Shown here in pieces: positions 16,417 to 25,163 of a DNA stretch of 64,000 nucleotides. The notes beneath the pieces are model-generated. The model was not told the origin of the DNA. It searched no databases and worked only from the letters and a program-made list of their open reading frames with translations. Position 1 is the first letter of the stretch. Each line of letters begins with the position of its first letter. A program made the position numbers and the translations under genes. This stretch comes from Archaeoglobus veneficus SNP6 (GTDB lineage Archaea > Halobacteriota > Archaeoglobi > Archaeoglobales > Archaeoglobaceae), in the NCBI RefSeq assembly GCF_000194625.1, contig NC_015320.1, positions 186,001 through 250,000 on the forward strand, in the 5' to 3' direction.

Positions 16417-17052
16417 ATGGGATTGATATTCAGGATAAGGAAAAAATTTGGTTTCCTCTTCAAGTGGTTCTTCAAGAAGGACAGGATGAAAATAGGTATA
16501 TACGGACCGCCCAACGCCGGAAAGACGACACTTGCCAACAGAATTCTCAGGGACTGGACTGGAGACGTTATGGGTTCTGTTAGCAACGTCCCCCACGAGA
16601 CGAGGAGAGCGCGGCTCAGAGAGGGCGTGAGAATCGAAGTCGATGGCAAGTCGGTAACACTGGACATAGTCGATACTCCTGGTCTGGCGACGAAGATCGA
16701 TTTCCACGAATTTCTGAAGTACGGTCTGCCGGAGGAGGAAGCGAAGAGGAGAGCAAAAGAGGCTACCGAAGGAGTTATAGAAGCAATAAAATGGCTCGAC
16801 GACCTCGATGGAGTGCTGCTTGTGATGGATTCGACGGAAGATCCCTTCACGCAGGTTAACGTTACGATTGTGGGCAACATAGAGGCGAGGGGTTTGCCGT
16901 TGCTCATAGTTGCCAACAAGATTGACCTTCCAAACGCGTCGCCTGCGAGGATCAAGGCTGCATTCCCGCAGCACCCCGTCGTACCAATTTCAGCGCTGAA
17001 AGGGCTTAACATCGACAGCCTGTACAAGGCAATAGCCGAGAGGTTTGGCTGA
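16417..17052 (+). CDS. Era-like small GTPase, ArvA/OapA-like
   Basis: A 211-residue GTPase with G1 [10 protein letters not shown]3 DTPG, G4 NKID and G5-like PISALKG. The basic/aromatic N-terminus ([11 protein letters not shown]) may contact membrane. With the DUF2073 and zinc-ribbon genes that follow, the order matches the cluster described in haloarchaea as arvABC (oapABC), where the GTPase drives extracellular vesicle formation; this is recalled, not searched. GTG 16411 is in frame, but GAGGTG (16406-16411) spaces correctly for ATG 16417. Confidence 0.85.
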   Translation: MGLIFRIRKKFGFLFKWFFKKDRMKIGIYGPPNAGKTTLANRILRDWTGDVMGSVSNVPHETRRARLREGVRIEVDGKSVTLDIVDTPGLATKIDFHEFLKYGLPEEEAKRRAKEATEGVIEAIKWLDDLDGVLLVMDSTEDPFTQVNVTIVGNIEARGLPLLIVANKIDLPNASPARIKAAFPQHPVVPISALKGLNIDSLYKAIAERFG

Positions 17053-17062
17053 GGTGTTGCAG

Positions 17063-17419
17063 ATGGAGGGTGTGCAGCTCAATCTCATATCCAAGGACAG
17101 ACTCGACAAAATGGCTTCGATGGAAAAGATAAGGATGATTCTCGACGAGGTCAAGAGCGGAAAGATAGTCGTTCTCGAGTCGGGCCTGACACCGGAGGAG
17201 GAGGCAAAGCTCATAGAACTCACCATGCTCGAGATCGATCATGAAAACTTCGTTGGTATCGAGGTTGAATCCTATCCCCAGAAGTCCAAGGGCTTTTTCG
17301 ACAAGCTCTTCGGGAAATCCAAAGGAAGGTTGACAGTTATAGGGCCGGCAAACAGGCTCAAAACCCTGCAAAAGAGAGATGACCTCATTACTGCCCTTGT
17401 TCAGCTCGGCGAGGGCTGA
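17063..17419 (+). CDS. DUF2073 protein, ArvB-like
   Basis: A 118-residue archaeal protein of DUF2073, the standard partner of the Era-like GTPase. Conserved stretches are LISKDRLDKM, VLESGLTPEEEAKLIELTM and RLTVIGPANRLKTL. A TTG at 17045 inside the GTPase gene is in frame, but GAGGTG (17051-17056) six bases before ATG 17063 selects the latter. In the haloarchaeal cluster the equivalent gene is arvB. Its molecular role is unknown. Confidence 0.82.
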   Translation: MEGVQLNLISKDRLDKMASMEKIRMILDEVKSGKIVVLESGLTPEEEAKLIELTMLEIDHENFVGIEVESYPQKSKGFFDKLFGKSKGRLTVIGPANRLKTLQKRDDLITALVQLGEG

Positions 17420-17436
17420 CGTGAAGGTGAAGGCTG

Positions 17437-17757
17437 ATGCCCCACCGCTGCACAAAGTGCGGAAAGGAATACCCTGATGGTGACATGCGTATACTGCAGG
17501 GCTGTGAATGTGGGAACAACAAGTTTCTCTACGTGCCGAAGGAAGAAAGAGGGCGCGAAAAGGAGGTAAGTGAAGAAGAAGTTAGAGAAGCACTGCCGGA
17601 GGGCATAGAGAGCGTTAAGATAATCAGCCCTGGAATGTACGAGATAAACCTGGAGAAAGTCTTTTCAAGAGATGAAATTGTGATAGCTCTTCAGGAGGAC
17701 GGGAGGTATGTCATACACCTCCCATCTCTTTTGAAGAGGAGGAAGGACAAACAGTAA
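17437..17757 (+). CDS. OapC/ArvC-type zinc-ribbon protein
   Basis: A 106-residue protein with an N-terminal zinc ribbon (HRCTKCGKEY, then CECGNN) followed by a charged linker and a small C-terminal domain (SVKIISPGMYEINLEKVF). It fits the OapC/ArvC family, third gene of the GTPase cluster. It follows the DUF2073 gene after 17 bases. The next gene has its own TATA-like box, so this probably ends the operon. Confidence 0.82.
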   Translation: MPHRCTKCGKEYPDGDMRILQGCECGNNKFLYVPKEERGREKEVSEEEVREALPEGIESVKIISPGMYEINLEKVFSRDEIVIALQEDGRYVIHLPSLLKRRKDKQ

Positions 17758-17789
17758 TGCATATATGTTGTGTCTCCGATGTGTCTTTA

Positions 17790-17969
17790 ATGAGTGAAGA
17801 CGTCAAAAGGGTTCAGGTCACGTTTACATCTGAACAGTGGAAAATTATTGAAGCGCTCAAAGGTGAAATGGGTTCTACGGATGCAGAAGTTGTAAGAAAT
17901 GTTGTTCTTGCCTGGCTTGCGGAGAAATCGCTGATTTCTGAAACCATAAAAAACAAAATGAGGGGTTAG
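17790..17969 (+). CDS. Ribbon-helix-helix regulator beside the methylase
   Basis: A 59-residue protein. RVQVTFTSEQWKII followed by DAEVVRNVVLAWLAEKS fits a ribbon-helix-helix (Arc/CopG) DNA-binding fold. An ATG at 17757 is in frame, but it overlaps both the preceding stop codon and a TATA-like CATATATG; ATG 17790 is about 28 bases from that box and fits a leaderless start. Its stop is one base before the methylase start, so both share a promoter. It may control the restriction-modification system, which is inference from position. Confidence 0.68.
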   Translation: MSEDVKRVQVTFTSEQWKIIEALKGEMGSTDAEVVRNVVLAWLAEKSLISETIKNKMRG

Positions 17970-17970
17970 G

Positions 17971-18921
17971 ATGCTCGAGGAAGTTGAAGCCACAACTCAC
18001 AAAATCATAATTGGCGACTCAAGGAAAATGGAAGAAGTCGATGACGAGTCTGTCCATCTCGTCGTTACATCTCCACCGTACCCCATGATCGAGATCTGGG
18101 ATGAGCAATTCAGGAAAATGGATAGCCGAATAGATGATCTGTGGGCGAAATTAGACACTATTGGAGGTACTTCGGAGAAAAACAGGATCGTGCAAAAAAT
18201 CTACGACCTGATGCACGAGAATCTTGCCGGGGTATGGAAGGAATGCTATCGAGTACTGGTTGATGGTGGTATAGCCTGTATAAATATCGGAGATGCAACG
18301 AGGAAGGTCAATGGTCTGTTTAGGCTTTTCCCAAACCACGCTAGAGTCATAGAGCATTGTGAGAGAATCGGTTTTGTTACTCTGCCATACATTCTCTGGA
18401 AAAAACCAACCACGAAACCGAAATACAAGGGAAAAGGAGCTTTTCTTGGTTCGGGAATGCTACCTCCAAACGCCTACGTAACCCTTGACTGTGAATTCAT
18501 TCTTATCTTCAGAAAAGGGGAACCAAGAAAGTTCCCGCCCCATGACCCCATGAGGTACGCGAGTAAATATACCAAGGAAGAGCGGGACAGGTGGTTTACG
18601 CAGATATGGGACATCGTTGGAACAAGACAGACTTTGCCGGAAGTTGAGCGAAGGGTTGCAGCGTTTCCAGAGGAGATACCATACAGATTGATAAGGATGT
18701 TTTCGATAATTGGAGATACTGTTCTTGATCCTTTTGTAGGTACTGGAACAACAATGAAGGTGGCTATGCAGCTTAATAGAAATTCTATCGGCTACGAGAT
18801 TGATAAAAATCTCCTACCGGTTATAAAGGATAAAATAGGTGTCAGCCAGAGCAGACTTGATATGGATTTCAGGGTGGAGATAATAGAGAGGCCTACAGTT
18901 CAAGAGTTTCGAGCAGTTTAA
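17971..18921 (+). CDS. Type II DNA methyltransferase (SPPY, m4C-type)
   Basis: A 316-residue SAM-dependent DNA methylase in beta order: catalytic motif TSPPYP (33-38) near the start and SAM-binding DPFVGTGTT near residue 250. SPPY is usual for N4-cytosine methylases, whereas m6A enzymes usually have DPPY. The SPPYPMIEIWDE context resembles CTAG-specific m4C methylases such as the MjaI and MthZI types (recalled). It would protect host DNA from the convergent nuclease, whose 3' end it overlaps by 29 bases. Confidence 0.9.
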   Translation: MLEEVEATTHKIIIGDSRKMEEVDDESVHLVVTSPPYPMIEIWDEQFRKMDSRIDDLWAKLDTIGGTSEKNRIVQKIYDLMHENLAGVWKECYRVLVDGGIACINIGDATRKVNGLFRLFPNHARVIEHCERIGFVTLPYILWKKPTTKPKYKGKGAFLGSGMLPPNAYVTLDCEFILIFRKGEPRKFPPHDPMRYASKYTKEERDRWFTQIWDIVGTRQTLPEVERRVAAFPEEIPYRLIRMFSIIGDTVLDPFVGTGTTMKVAMQLNRNSIGYEIDKNLLPVIKDKIGVSQSRLDMDFRVEIIERPTVQEFRAV

Positions 18922-19549
18922 TGAATTTCTTTCCTTTCTCAGTTAGAGCTTCTACTTCTGAAATGGTAATGTTATTCTCTCTGTCTTTTTCGTAGTAAAT
19001 AACGACATCGCCCCTTGGAAGTTCTCCGGCGAGTCTCTCTTTTTCCCTGTATGTCACTGGCTTTACCGAAACTGCGAAGTCTCCAATAAATCCATCTATG
19101 CCTGCCGATTCCTCTTCTGGCGTAGACAACCTGTATGTTAACTTTGTTTTCGAGGCCAAGAAGCTGAGTATGGGTTCCTGAACATTTAGACCAATGAAGG
19201 TTTTTACGAGGACAAGGTCTTCCACCCACTTTCTCACGGTATCTCTATCTATGTTATCCAGGACTTCTTTGAAGCTGTCTATCATTTTCATTATTTTATC
19301 TGTAGCGTCTTCTATCGCCTCCGGGTATTTTTCAAGGTACCAGTGCTTCCACCCTTCGAAGTCCTTATATGGGCACTCTTTTACGAGTTCGCTTACTTTT
19401 CCGACCACTTTGGGACGCGTGGCCTGTGCAAATCTGTTTGCGAGATTGATTATTGGGCTGGTGTACTTTGGAAGCTGCAGCTCTTTGCCCAGCATCCGTC
19501 TCACATTCTCTGGTGTAAGCCTTACTGGTTCATCAGGTTCCCACTTCAT
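18893..19549 (-). CDS. Type II restriction endonuclease, MjaI-like
   Basis: A 218-residue nuclease paired with the methylase. SAGIDGFIG followed by FAVSVKP (D152 and K163) reads as a PD-(D/E)xK active site, and the overall pattern resembles the MjaI family that cuts CTAG; this assignment is moderate. It starts within the serS stop codon (ATGA), so it is translated as the last gene of the serS transcript while the methylase has another promoter on the opposite strand. Little else is conserved, as usual for restriction enzymes. Confidence 0.7.
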   Translation of the reverse strand: MKWEPDEPVRLTPENVRRMLGKELQLPKYTSPIINLANRFAQATRPKVVGKVSELVKECPYKDFEGWKHWYLEKYPEAIEDATDKIMKMIDSFKEVLDNIDRDTVRKWVEDLVLVKTFIGLNVQEPILSFLASKTKLTYRLSTPEEESAGIDGFIGDFAVSVKPVTYREKERLAGELPRGDVVIYYEKDRENNITISEVEALTEKGKKFIKLLETLEL

Positions 19550-20907
19550 ATCTTCTTCCTCGGCTCAAGGTACTCTTTCGGAGCAGCTTCGATGGGCTCC
19601 AGATACTTTCTGAGCACCTTCGGAATCTCAACCCTGCCGTCTTCGAGCTGGAAGTTTTCGATAATTGCGGTGATAGCCCTCGTCGTCGCTATTGCCGTCG
19701 AGTTGAGGGTGTGGACGAACCCCTTTGACGGCTTCCCCTTTTCTTCGGCGTATCTGATGTTGAGTCTGTAGCTCTGCCAGTCCGTGCAGTTAGAGCATGA
19801 GACCATTTCTCTGTATTTACCCTGAGCGGGCATCCACGCCTCTAAATCGTACTTCTTCGCTGCGACAATACCTATGTCGCCTGTGCATATGTTCACGATT
19901 CTGTATGGAATCTCCAATCCCTGCCAGAGCTTTTCGGCATTCTCAATCAGCTTTTCATGCCACTCCCAGCTTTCCTCAGGCAGGCAGTAAACGAACTGCT
20001 CGACCTTGTTGAATTGATGAACGCGGAATATGCCCTTTGTATCCTTGCCGTGCGCTCCGGCTTCCTTCCTGAAGCACGGGCTTACGCCTGCGTAGAGCAG
20101 AGGCAGATCATCCTCAGCAATAACTTCATTCATGTGCATCGCAGCGAGGGGGTGTTCTGATGTGGCTATCAAAAACAGGTCTTCCCCCTCAACCTTGTAG
20201 ATGACTTCTTCAAAATCTCCGAGGGCGGTAACGCCCTCGTAGGCCTGCCTTCTCATCATGTACGGCGGGCTGACAATTCTGAAACCCTGTTTCGCAAGGA
20301 AATCGAGGGCGTAGCTTATCAGCGCGAAGTCGAGCCATACAAGGTCATTCAGCAAATAGTAAAAGCGAGAACCGGCAACCTTCGCTGCCCTTTCAATATC
20401 TGCCCATCCCCAAGTTTCCACAGCATCCGCATGCCCTACTGGAAGCCTGTCGATGACATCGTAATCGATATTTCCACCGGTCTGCTTTATGAATTCCTCG
20501 ACGTGCTCCCTGTAAACCTTTGGCTTCCCCCAGAACCTGATAGGGACATTCTCGGTATCATCCTTACCTATGGGTACGCTTTCGTGCAGTATGTTTGGTA
20601 TGGAGAGCAGAACTCTGTTAAGTTCCTCTTCGAGCTTCTTGAGTTCCTCCTCGCCAGCCTTCACTTTCTCTGCTATCTTCTTTGCTTCCTCGATGAGTTT
20701 CGCTCTCTCGTCCTTCGATGCCTTTTTTATCGCTGCAGAAAGCTTGTTTCTTTCATGCCTGAGATTGTTGAGTTCGTGCAGCTTCTGTCTCCATAGTTTG
20801 TCGAGTTCAATAGCTCTTTCAACGATTTCAGTGCTTTCACCCCTTCTTCGCTGAGATTCCATGAGAATCTCCGGGTTCTCTCGCAAAGCCTTGAGGATGC
20901 TCCACAT
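19546..20907 (-). CDS. serS: Seryl-tRNA synthetase
   Basis: Common-type class IIa SerRS of 453 residues, not the rare methanogen type. Residues 1-110 form the tRNA-binding coiled coil (HERNKLSAAIKKASKDER...). The core shows TSEHPLAA, motif 2 FRKEAGAHGKDTKGIFRVHQF and motif 3 LNSTAIATTRAITAI. A TATA-like element (minus-strand CTTTTTAAAC near 20929-20938) lies about 25 bases before ATG 20907. Its stop overlaps the start of the restriction endonuclease gene. Confidence 0.96.
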   Translation of the reverse strand: MWSILKALRENPEILMESQRRRGESTEIVERAIELDKLWRQKLHELNNLRHERNKLSAAIKKASKDERAKLIEEAKKIAEKVKAGEEELKKLEEELNRVLLSIPNILHESVPIGKDDTENVPIRFWGKPKVYREHVEEFIKQTGGNIDYDVIDRLPVGHADAVETWGWADIERAAKVAGSRFYYLLNDLVWLDFALISYALDFLAKQGFRIVSPPYMMRRQAYEGVTALGDFEEVIYKVEGEDLFLIATSEHPLAAMHMNEVIAEDDLPLLYAGVSPCFRKEAGAHGKDTKGIFRVHQFNKVEQFVYCLPEESWEWHEKLIENAEKLWQGLEIPYRIVNICTGDIGIVAAKKYDLEAWMPAQGKYREMVSCSNCTDWQSYRLNIRYAEEKGKPSKGFVHTLNSTAIATTRAITAIIENFQLEDGRVEIPKVLRKYLEPIEAAPKEYLEPRKKI

Positions 20908-21041
20908 GCCTCGAACTCTGGCCTTTAGTTTAAAAAGCTTTCATGAAGGAAGGAAGCATGAGACCACTCCACCAGTATGGCTCCTAAATATAATGTCTTT
21001 TTACCAAAAAACTTAGGAATTTTGATAATTAAATTAATTGT

Positions 21042-22562
21042 ATGAAACTGAAGGTGAAAATAATTCCGATAAAGCTCGAGCACTCTTCGATAATAATGAA
21101 TCCGGATGATGCTGCTGAACTCGGCCTCATAGTCGGAGACAGGCTCAAGGTAACCTATGGCAGGAGGTACTGTATTGCAGACGTACAGATCGCTACTGGG
21201 CTGATAGAGAAGGGTGAACTTGGTGTTTGCACGACCGTCGGTCCGTGTGAGGTGGAGCTGCCTGAAGGCGCTGAGGTTGAAGTAACTCCTGTTGCTAAGC
21301 CAAGCTCGGTCGATTACATACGGAAAAAGCTGGAGGGGGAGAAACTCAGCAAAGAGGAACTTTATGCGATTATCCGGGACATAGTTGTGAACATGCTCAA
21401 CGAAGTGGAACTTTCAGCCTTCGTCATGGCAAACTACCTGCGGGACGTCGATTTAGACGAAGTGGAGTGGATGACGAGGGCGATGATAGACACTGGCGAG
21501 ACGCTAACGTTTGAGAAGGGTATAGTCGTTGATAAACATAGCGTTGGTGGTGTGCCGGGAGACAAGACTTCTCTGCTCGTGGTTCCGATAATAGCAGCAG
21601 GCGGATTATTAATTCCCAAGACTGCAAGCAGAGCAATCACTTCTGCGAGCGGTACTGCCGACACAATGGAGGTGCTTGCAAACGTCAGCCTCAGCGTTGA
21701 CGAGATAAAGGAGATCACCGAGAGAGTTGGCGGAGTGATCGCGTGGGGTGGTGCAACAAATATAGCCCCTGCGGACGACAAGATAATCAGGGTTGAATAT
21801 CCCCTCGCCATAATTCCAAAGCCCCATCTTCTTTCGAGTGTTATGGCGAAGAAAGGGGCCCTCGGTGCAAAACATGTGGTAATCGACATACCTGTGGGAG
21901 AAGGCTCGAGAATCGCAACATCAGAGGATGGCAGGGGGCTCGCCAACGATTTTTCAGAGCTTGGAAGAAGACTCGGCCTAAACGTTTCGTGCGTCTTAAC
22001 CTACGGCAGCCAGCCAGTTGGAAGAGCTATTGGCCCCGCTCTGGAAGCCAGAGAAGCTTTATCAGCCCTTGAAAGTGCAAAAGGGCCAAAAACTTTAATC
22101 GAAAAATCCATAGGAATTGCTGGAGTGCTTTTTGAAATGGCTGGGAAGGCTACAAGGGGCGCAGACTACGCTAGGCAGATTCTCGAATCTGGAAAAGCTC
22201 TTGAGAAGTTCAGGGAAATAATTGAGGCGCAAGGCGGAAATCCTGACGTGAAGTCTGACGACATCGCTGTTGGAGACAGAACGTACACAGTTACATCGAA
22301 TATCGATGGGGCAATATCCAGACTGGACAACGTTATGATCAAAAAAGTTGCAAGGGCTGCTGGAGCTCCGAAGGATAAGGGGGCAGGTATTATGCTGCAC
22401 AAGAAGGGTGGCCAGCACGTGAAGGTTGGAGACCCCCTGTTTACAATTTACGCTGAGAAGGAGTGGAAGCTCGACAGGGCAGTAGAGCTTGCGATGCGCG
22501 AACCTCCCGTGGTTGTATCGGGGATGATTCTTGAAAGGTGGCCATCCTATAAGATTATATAA
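21042..22562 (+). CDS. deoA: AMP phosphorylase
   Basis: Phosphorolyses AMP (and CMP, UMP) to the base and ribose-1,5-bisphosphate, which R15P isomerase and form III RuBisCO convert to 3-phosphoglycerate. The 506-residue length with an extra N-terminal domain of about 85 residues separates it from bacterial thymidine phosphorylase. Signatures are VDKHSVGGVPGDKTSLL near residue 170, the TASRAITSASGTADTMEV phosphate/nucleoside region, and the late GAGIMLHKKGGQHVKVGD. ATG 21042 is used. No pathway partner is in the window. Confidence 0.93.
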   Translation: MKLKVKIIPIKLEHSSIIMNPDDAAELGLIVGDRLKVTYGRRYCIADVQIATGLIEKGELGVCTTVGPCEVELPEGAEVEVTPVAKPSSVDYIRKKLEGEKLSKEELYAIIRDIVVNMLNEVELSAFVMANYLRDVDLDEVEWMTRAMIDTGETLTFEKGIVVDKHSVGGVPGDKTSLLVVPIIAAGGLLIPKTASRAITSASGTADTMEVLANVSLSVDEIKEITERVGGVIAWGGATNIAPADDKIIRVEYPLAIIPKPHLLSSVMAKKGALGAKHVVIDIPVGEGSRIATSEDGRGLANDFSELGRRLGLNVSCVLTYGSQPVGRAIGPALEAREALSALESAKGPKTLIEKSIGIAGVLFEMAGKATRGADYARQILESGKALEKFREIIEAQGGNPDVKSDDIAVGDRTYTVTSNIDGAISRLDNVMIKKVARAAGAPKDKGAGIMLHKKGGQHVKVGDPLFTIYAEKEWKLDRAVELAMREPPVVVSGMILERWPSYKII

Positions 22563-22621
22563 CCTAATTTATATATAAATATGTATGCAAAGATTTTTGA
22601 GACAACTCACAACTGCGGACT

Positions 22622-23212
22622 ATGGAACTCGTATACTTTCTACCTCCAATTCTTGGGGCGTTCATAGGCTATATAACGAACGTCATCGCAGTAGAGTTGC
22701 TCTTCCATCCAAAAAAGCCTGTCAGCATTTTTGGATTTAAAATTCAGGGCCTTGTTCCTGCGAGGAGCAGAGAGATAGTGGAGAGGATGATGGACTCCCT
22801 CTCCGAAATCCTCACTCAGGACGACTTTGAGTTCATGATCGACAGGGCAATCGTAAGAGCGTACATCGAGAGCGACCTCGCAAAGAGGATTGATGAGATT
22901 TTTGACAAGTATCCGCTCTCTTTCATCAGAGATATTGCAGAACGCTCAGGACTTGTGGCAAGGATGTCTTTAGCAATCTCCGACTCTATTGCGGGAGTGC
23001 TGAAGGATGCTGTTGCAAAGAATATTGCAAAGAATATTGATTTGCGTGAGTTCGTGATCAAAAAGGCACAGGAGGTAAGCGACGAGGAGATAGAGAAAAT
23101 ATTCAAGAAATTTGCGAAAAAGGAGCTCAGATTTATAGAGCTCTCTGGAGCGGTGCTCGGCTTTGTAATAGGATGCATGCAGTCTCTGGTTATTTACCCA
23201 TACCTCACGTAA
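22622..23212 (+). CDS. DUF445 membrane protein
   Basis: A 196-residue DUF445 protein. The N-terminal helix contains the family signature PILGAFIGYITNVIAVELLFHP, followed by FGFKIQGLVPARSREI, a long helical soluble part and a second membrane helix near residues 175-192. Function unknown. A strong TATA-like run (TTTATATATAAATA, 22568-22581) lies upstream. The last eight bases overlap the convergent moeA fusion. Confidence 0.88.
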   Translation: MELVYFLPPILGAFIGYITNVIAVELLFHPKKPVSIFGFKIQGLVPARSREIVERMMDSLSEILTQDDFEFMIDRAIVRAYIESDLAKRIDEIFDKYPLSFIRDIAERSGLVARMSLAISDSIAGVLKDAVAKNIAKNIDLREFVIKKAQEVSDEEIEKIFKKFAKKELRFIELSGAVLGFVIGCMQSLVIYPYLT

Positions 23213-25163
23213 ACTCTATAATTTCCCCAGTCTTCTCGTACGCTCTTATTCCCGGCAATCTTTTCTCTAATTCTTTTTTGAACTCCTCTGACCTGAGAGT
23301 ATCGAGAAATCGTTTGACGACATCCTTCTCGAATCTCTCCTTCCTTATCACGAAATCGTACTCCTCCCCTCTCACAGGAATAAAATCAAGGCCATATCGC
23401 TCCGCTACGCTTCTTATCCCCAGGCCAACGTCAGCTTTCCCCATCAAAACCGCTACAGCAACGGCGGTATGAGACTTCGCTTCGATTGTGTAACCATCTA
23501 TCTTCGCAGTTACATCTTCGAGTTTGACTCCCCTCTGTTCAGCAATCTTCTTGAGATGCATGTCGAGGAGTATCCTTGTCCCCGAACCCTGATTTCTGTT
23601 TATGAACGTTACATCATCCCGTAACAGATCATCAAAGCCTTTGATGTCTTTGGGGTTCCCCCTCGCAACTATGAAACCCTGATCCCTCATGTATCCCTTC
23701 ACGAGAACGACGCCTCTGAGTCCGTATCTCTTTATGTAGGGGGCGTTGTACTCTCCCGTTTCTGCATCAAGCAGATGAACTCCGGCGATGTCAGCCTCTC
23801 CCCTTCTTATCGCCGCTAAACCGCCGGAAGAACCAACATTTATGACCTTCGAAGTGAACGGTTTGCCCTTTCGCATGAGCTCCAGCAGGACATCGATTCC
23901 AACGCAGTGGCTGCCTATAATAATGAGGTCTGCCGGCTTCAGCGTGGAGAACAGCTTAACTTCAACCTCTTCACCCTCTTCAACAAATGCTCTGCTTTCG
24001 GGGATTTCTATGAAGCCGTCTGCTTCACCAAGCTTTGAAATCGCAGCGGAGTAGTTGCCAGTGACTGGATAAGCGGTATAGCCTTCGCCTTTGACTATGT
24101 TTACAGGCAGGAACTCCCTCCTACCTAAAGCGGAGAAAACCCTGCTGCTGAGCTTTGCTTTCAGCCTGCTATCCTCTTTGCTTACTCCAGCCATTCTTCT
24201 TATCAGAGGGGCGACGAATATTTCGAAAATCATGAAGGCTGATGTTGGATAGCCCGGCAAACCAAATACGGGCTTGTTGTTGGCTATGGCTATAACTGTG
24301 GGCTTCCCCGGCTTCACAGCAACGCCATGGACGAGTACTTCACCAAGATTGTCGAGGATGCGGTAAATCATGTCCCCTATGCCTGTTGACGTTCCGCCCG
24401 AGGTTAAAACAATGTCCGCAGTTTTGAGCCCATCCTCTATCATTTTTCTGATTTCCTCTTCGTTATCCCTTGCGATGCCCAGATAAACAGCTTTCCCACC
24501 ATTTTCCTCTATGGCAGCGCACAGCATTGCGGAATTTATGTCGTATATCTTCCCGTATTCGAGCTCTCCGCCATCAATGAGCTCGTTTCCTGTAGAGATA
24601 ACTGCAACGACGGGCTTTGAGTAAACTTTAACGCTGGTAATTCCGACGGCGGCAAGCGTTCCGATCTCTCTTGCAGTGAGCCTTGTATCCTTTCTGACAA
24701 GCAATTCTCCAGCCATTATGTCGCTTCCCGCAGCAATGACGTTCTCTCCCGGGGCTACCGGCCTGAATACGAGAACATCTCCGTTTTCTGCAGAAGTGTA
24801 CTCAACCATCACGACTGCATTGCTTCCTTTGGGCATCGCCGCCCCAGTGGAGATCTCTACTGCTTCGCCTTTGTTAACTTCAACTTCTGGTTTGTCTCCT
24901 GCCTCTATTCTGCCCACAACCTTCAGCCTTATGGGTTTATCCTCTTCAGCTCCAAAGGTATCCTCAGCTCTAACCGCATAGCCATCCATCGCAGCCCTGT
25001 CGAATGGAGGAATGTCGATGGGAGCATAAACGTCTTCGGCTATAATTCTGCCATACGAGCTTCTCAGGGAAACTTCTTCGACCTTCCTCTCTATTTTAAG
25101 GCTTTCTTCAAGCTTTTGTTTCGCCTCTTCAATTGAGACGAGGCTTCTAAATATTCTGCGCAT
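23205..25163 (-). CDS. moeA: MoeA fused to a periplasmic-binding-like domain
   Basis: A 652-residue fusion for molybdenum or tungsten cofactor synthesis. Residues 1-405 are MoeA, which inserts metal into adenylated molybdopterin (PPFDRAAMDGYAVRAEDTFG near 55, LTSGGTSTGIGDM near 255, KPGKPTVIA and GLPGYPTSAF). Residues 410-652 are a PBP-like domain (VGSSGGLAAIRRGEADIAG, RNQGSGTRILLD) resembling molybdate-binding proteins, which may bind metal or cofactor. It overlaps the second moeA by 17 bases. Confidence 0.92.
   Translation of the reverse strand: MRRIFRSLVSIEEAKQKLEESLKIERKVEEVSLRSSYGRIIAEDVYAPIDIPPFDRAAMDGYAVRAEDTFGAEEDKPIRLKVVGRIEAGDKPEVEVNKGEAVEISTGAAMPKGSNAVVMVEYTSAENGDVLVFRPVAPGENVIAAGSDIMAGELLVRKDTRLTAREIGTLAAVGITSVKVYSKPVVAVISTGNELIDGGELEYGKIYDINSAMLCAAIEENGGKAVYLGIARDNEEEIRKMIEDGLKTADIVLTSGGTSTGIGDMIYRILDNLGEVLVHGVAVKPGKPTVIAIANNKPVFGLPGYPTSAFMIFEIFVAPLIRRMAGVSKEDSRLKAKLSSRVFSALGRREFLPVNIVKGEGYTAYPVTGNYSAAISKLGEADGFIEIPESRAFVEEGEEVEVKLFSTLKPADLIIIGSHCVGIDVLLELMRKGKPFTSKVINVGSSGGLAAIRRGEADIAGVHLLDAETGEYNAPYIKRYGLRGVVLVKGYMRDQGFIVARGNPKDIKGFDDLLRDDVTFINRNQGSGTRILLDMHLKKIAEQRGVKLEDVTAKIDGYTIEAKSHTAVAVAVLMGKADVGLGIRSVAERYGLDFIPVRGEEYDFVIRKERFEKDVVKRFLDTLRSEEFKKELEKRLPGIRAYEKTGEIIEFT

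Noticed and set aside
16395-17027. Two long minus-strand frames opposite the ArvA-like GTPase.
   Set aside because: The plus-strand frame has all GTPase motifs; the others are low-complexity shadows.
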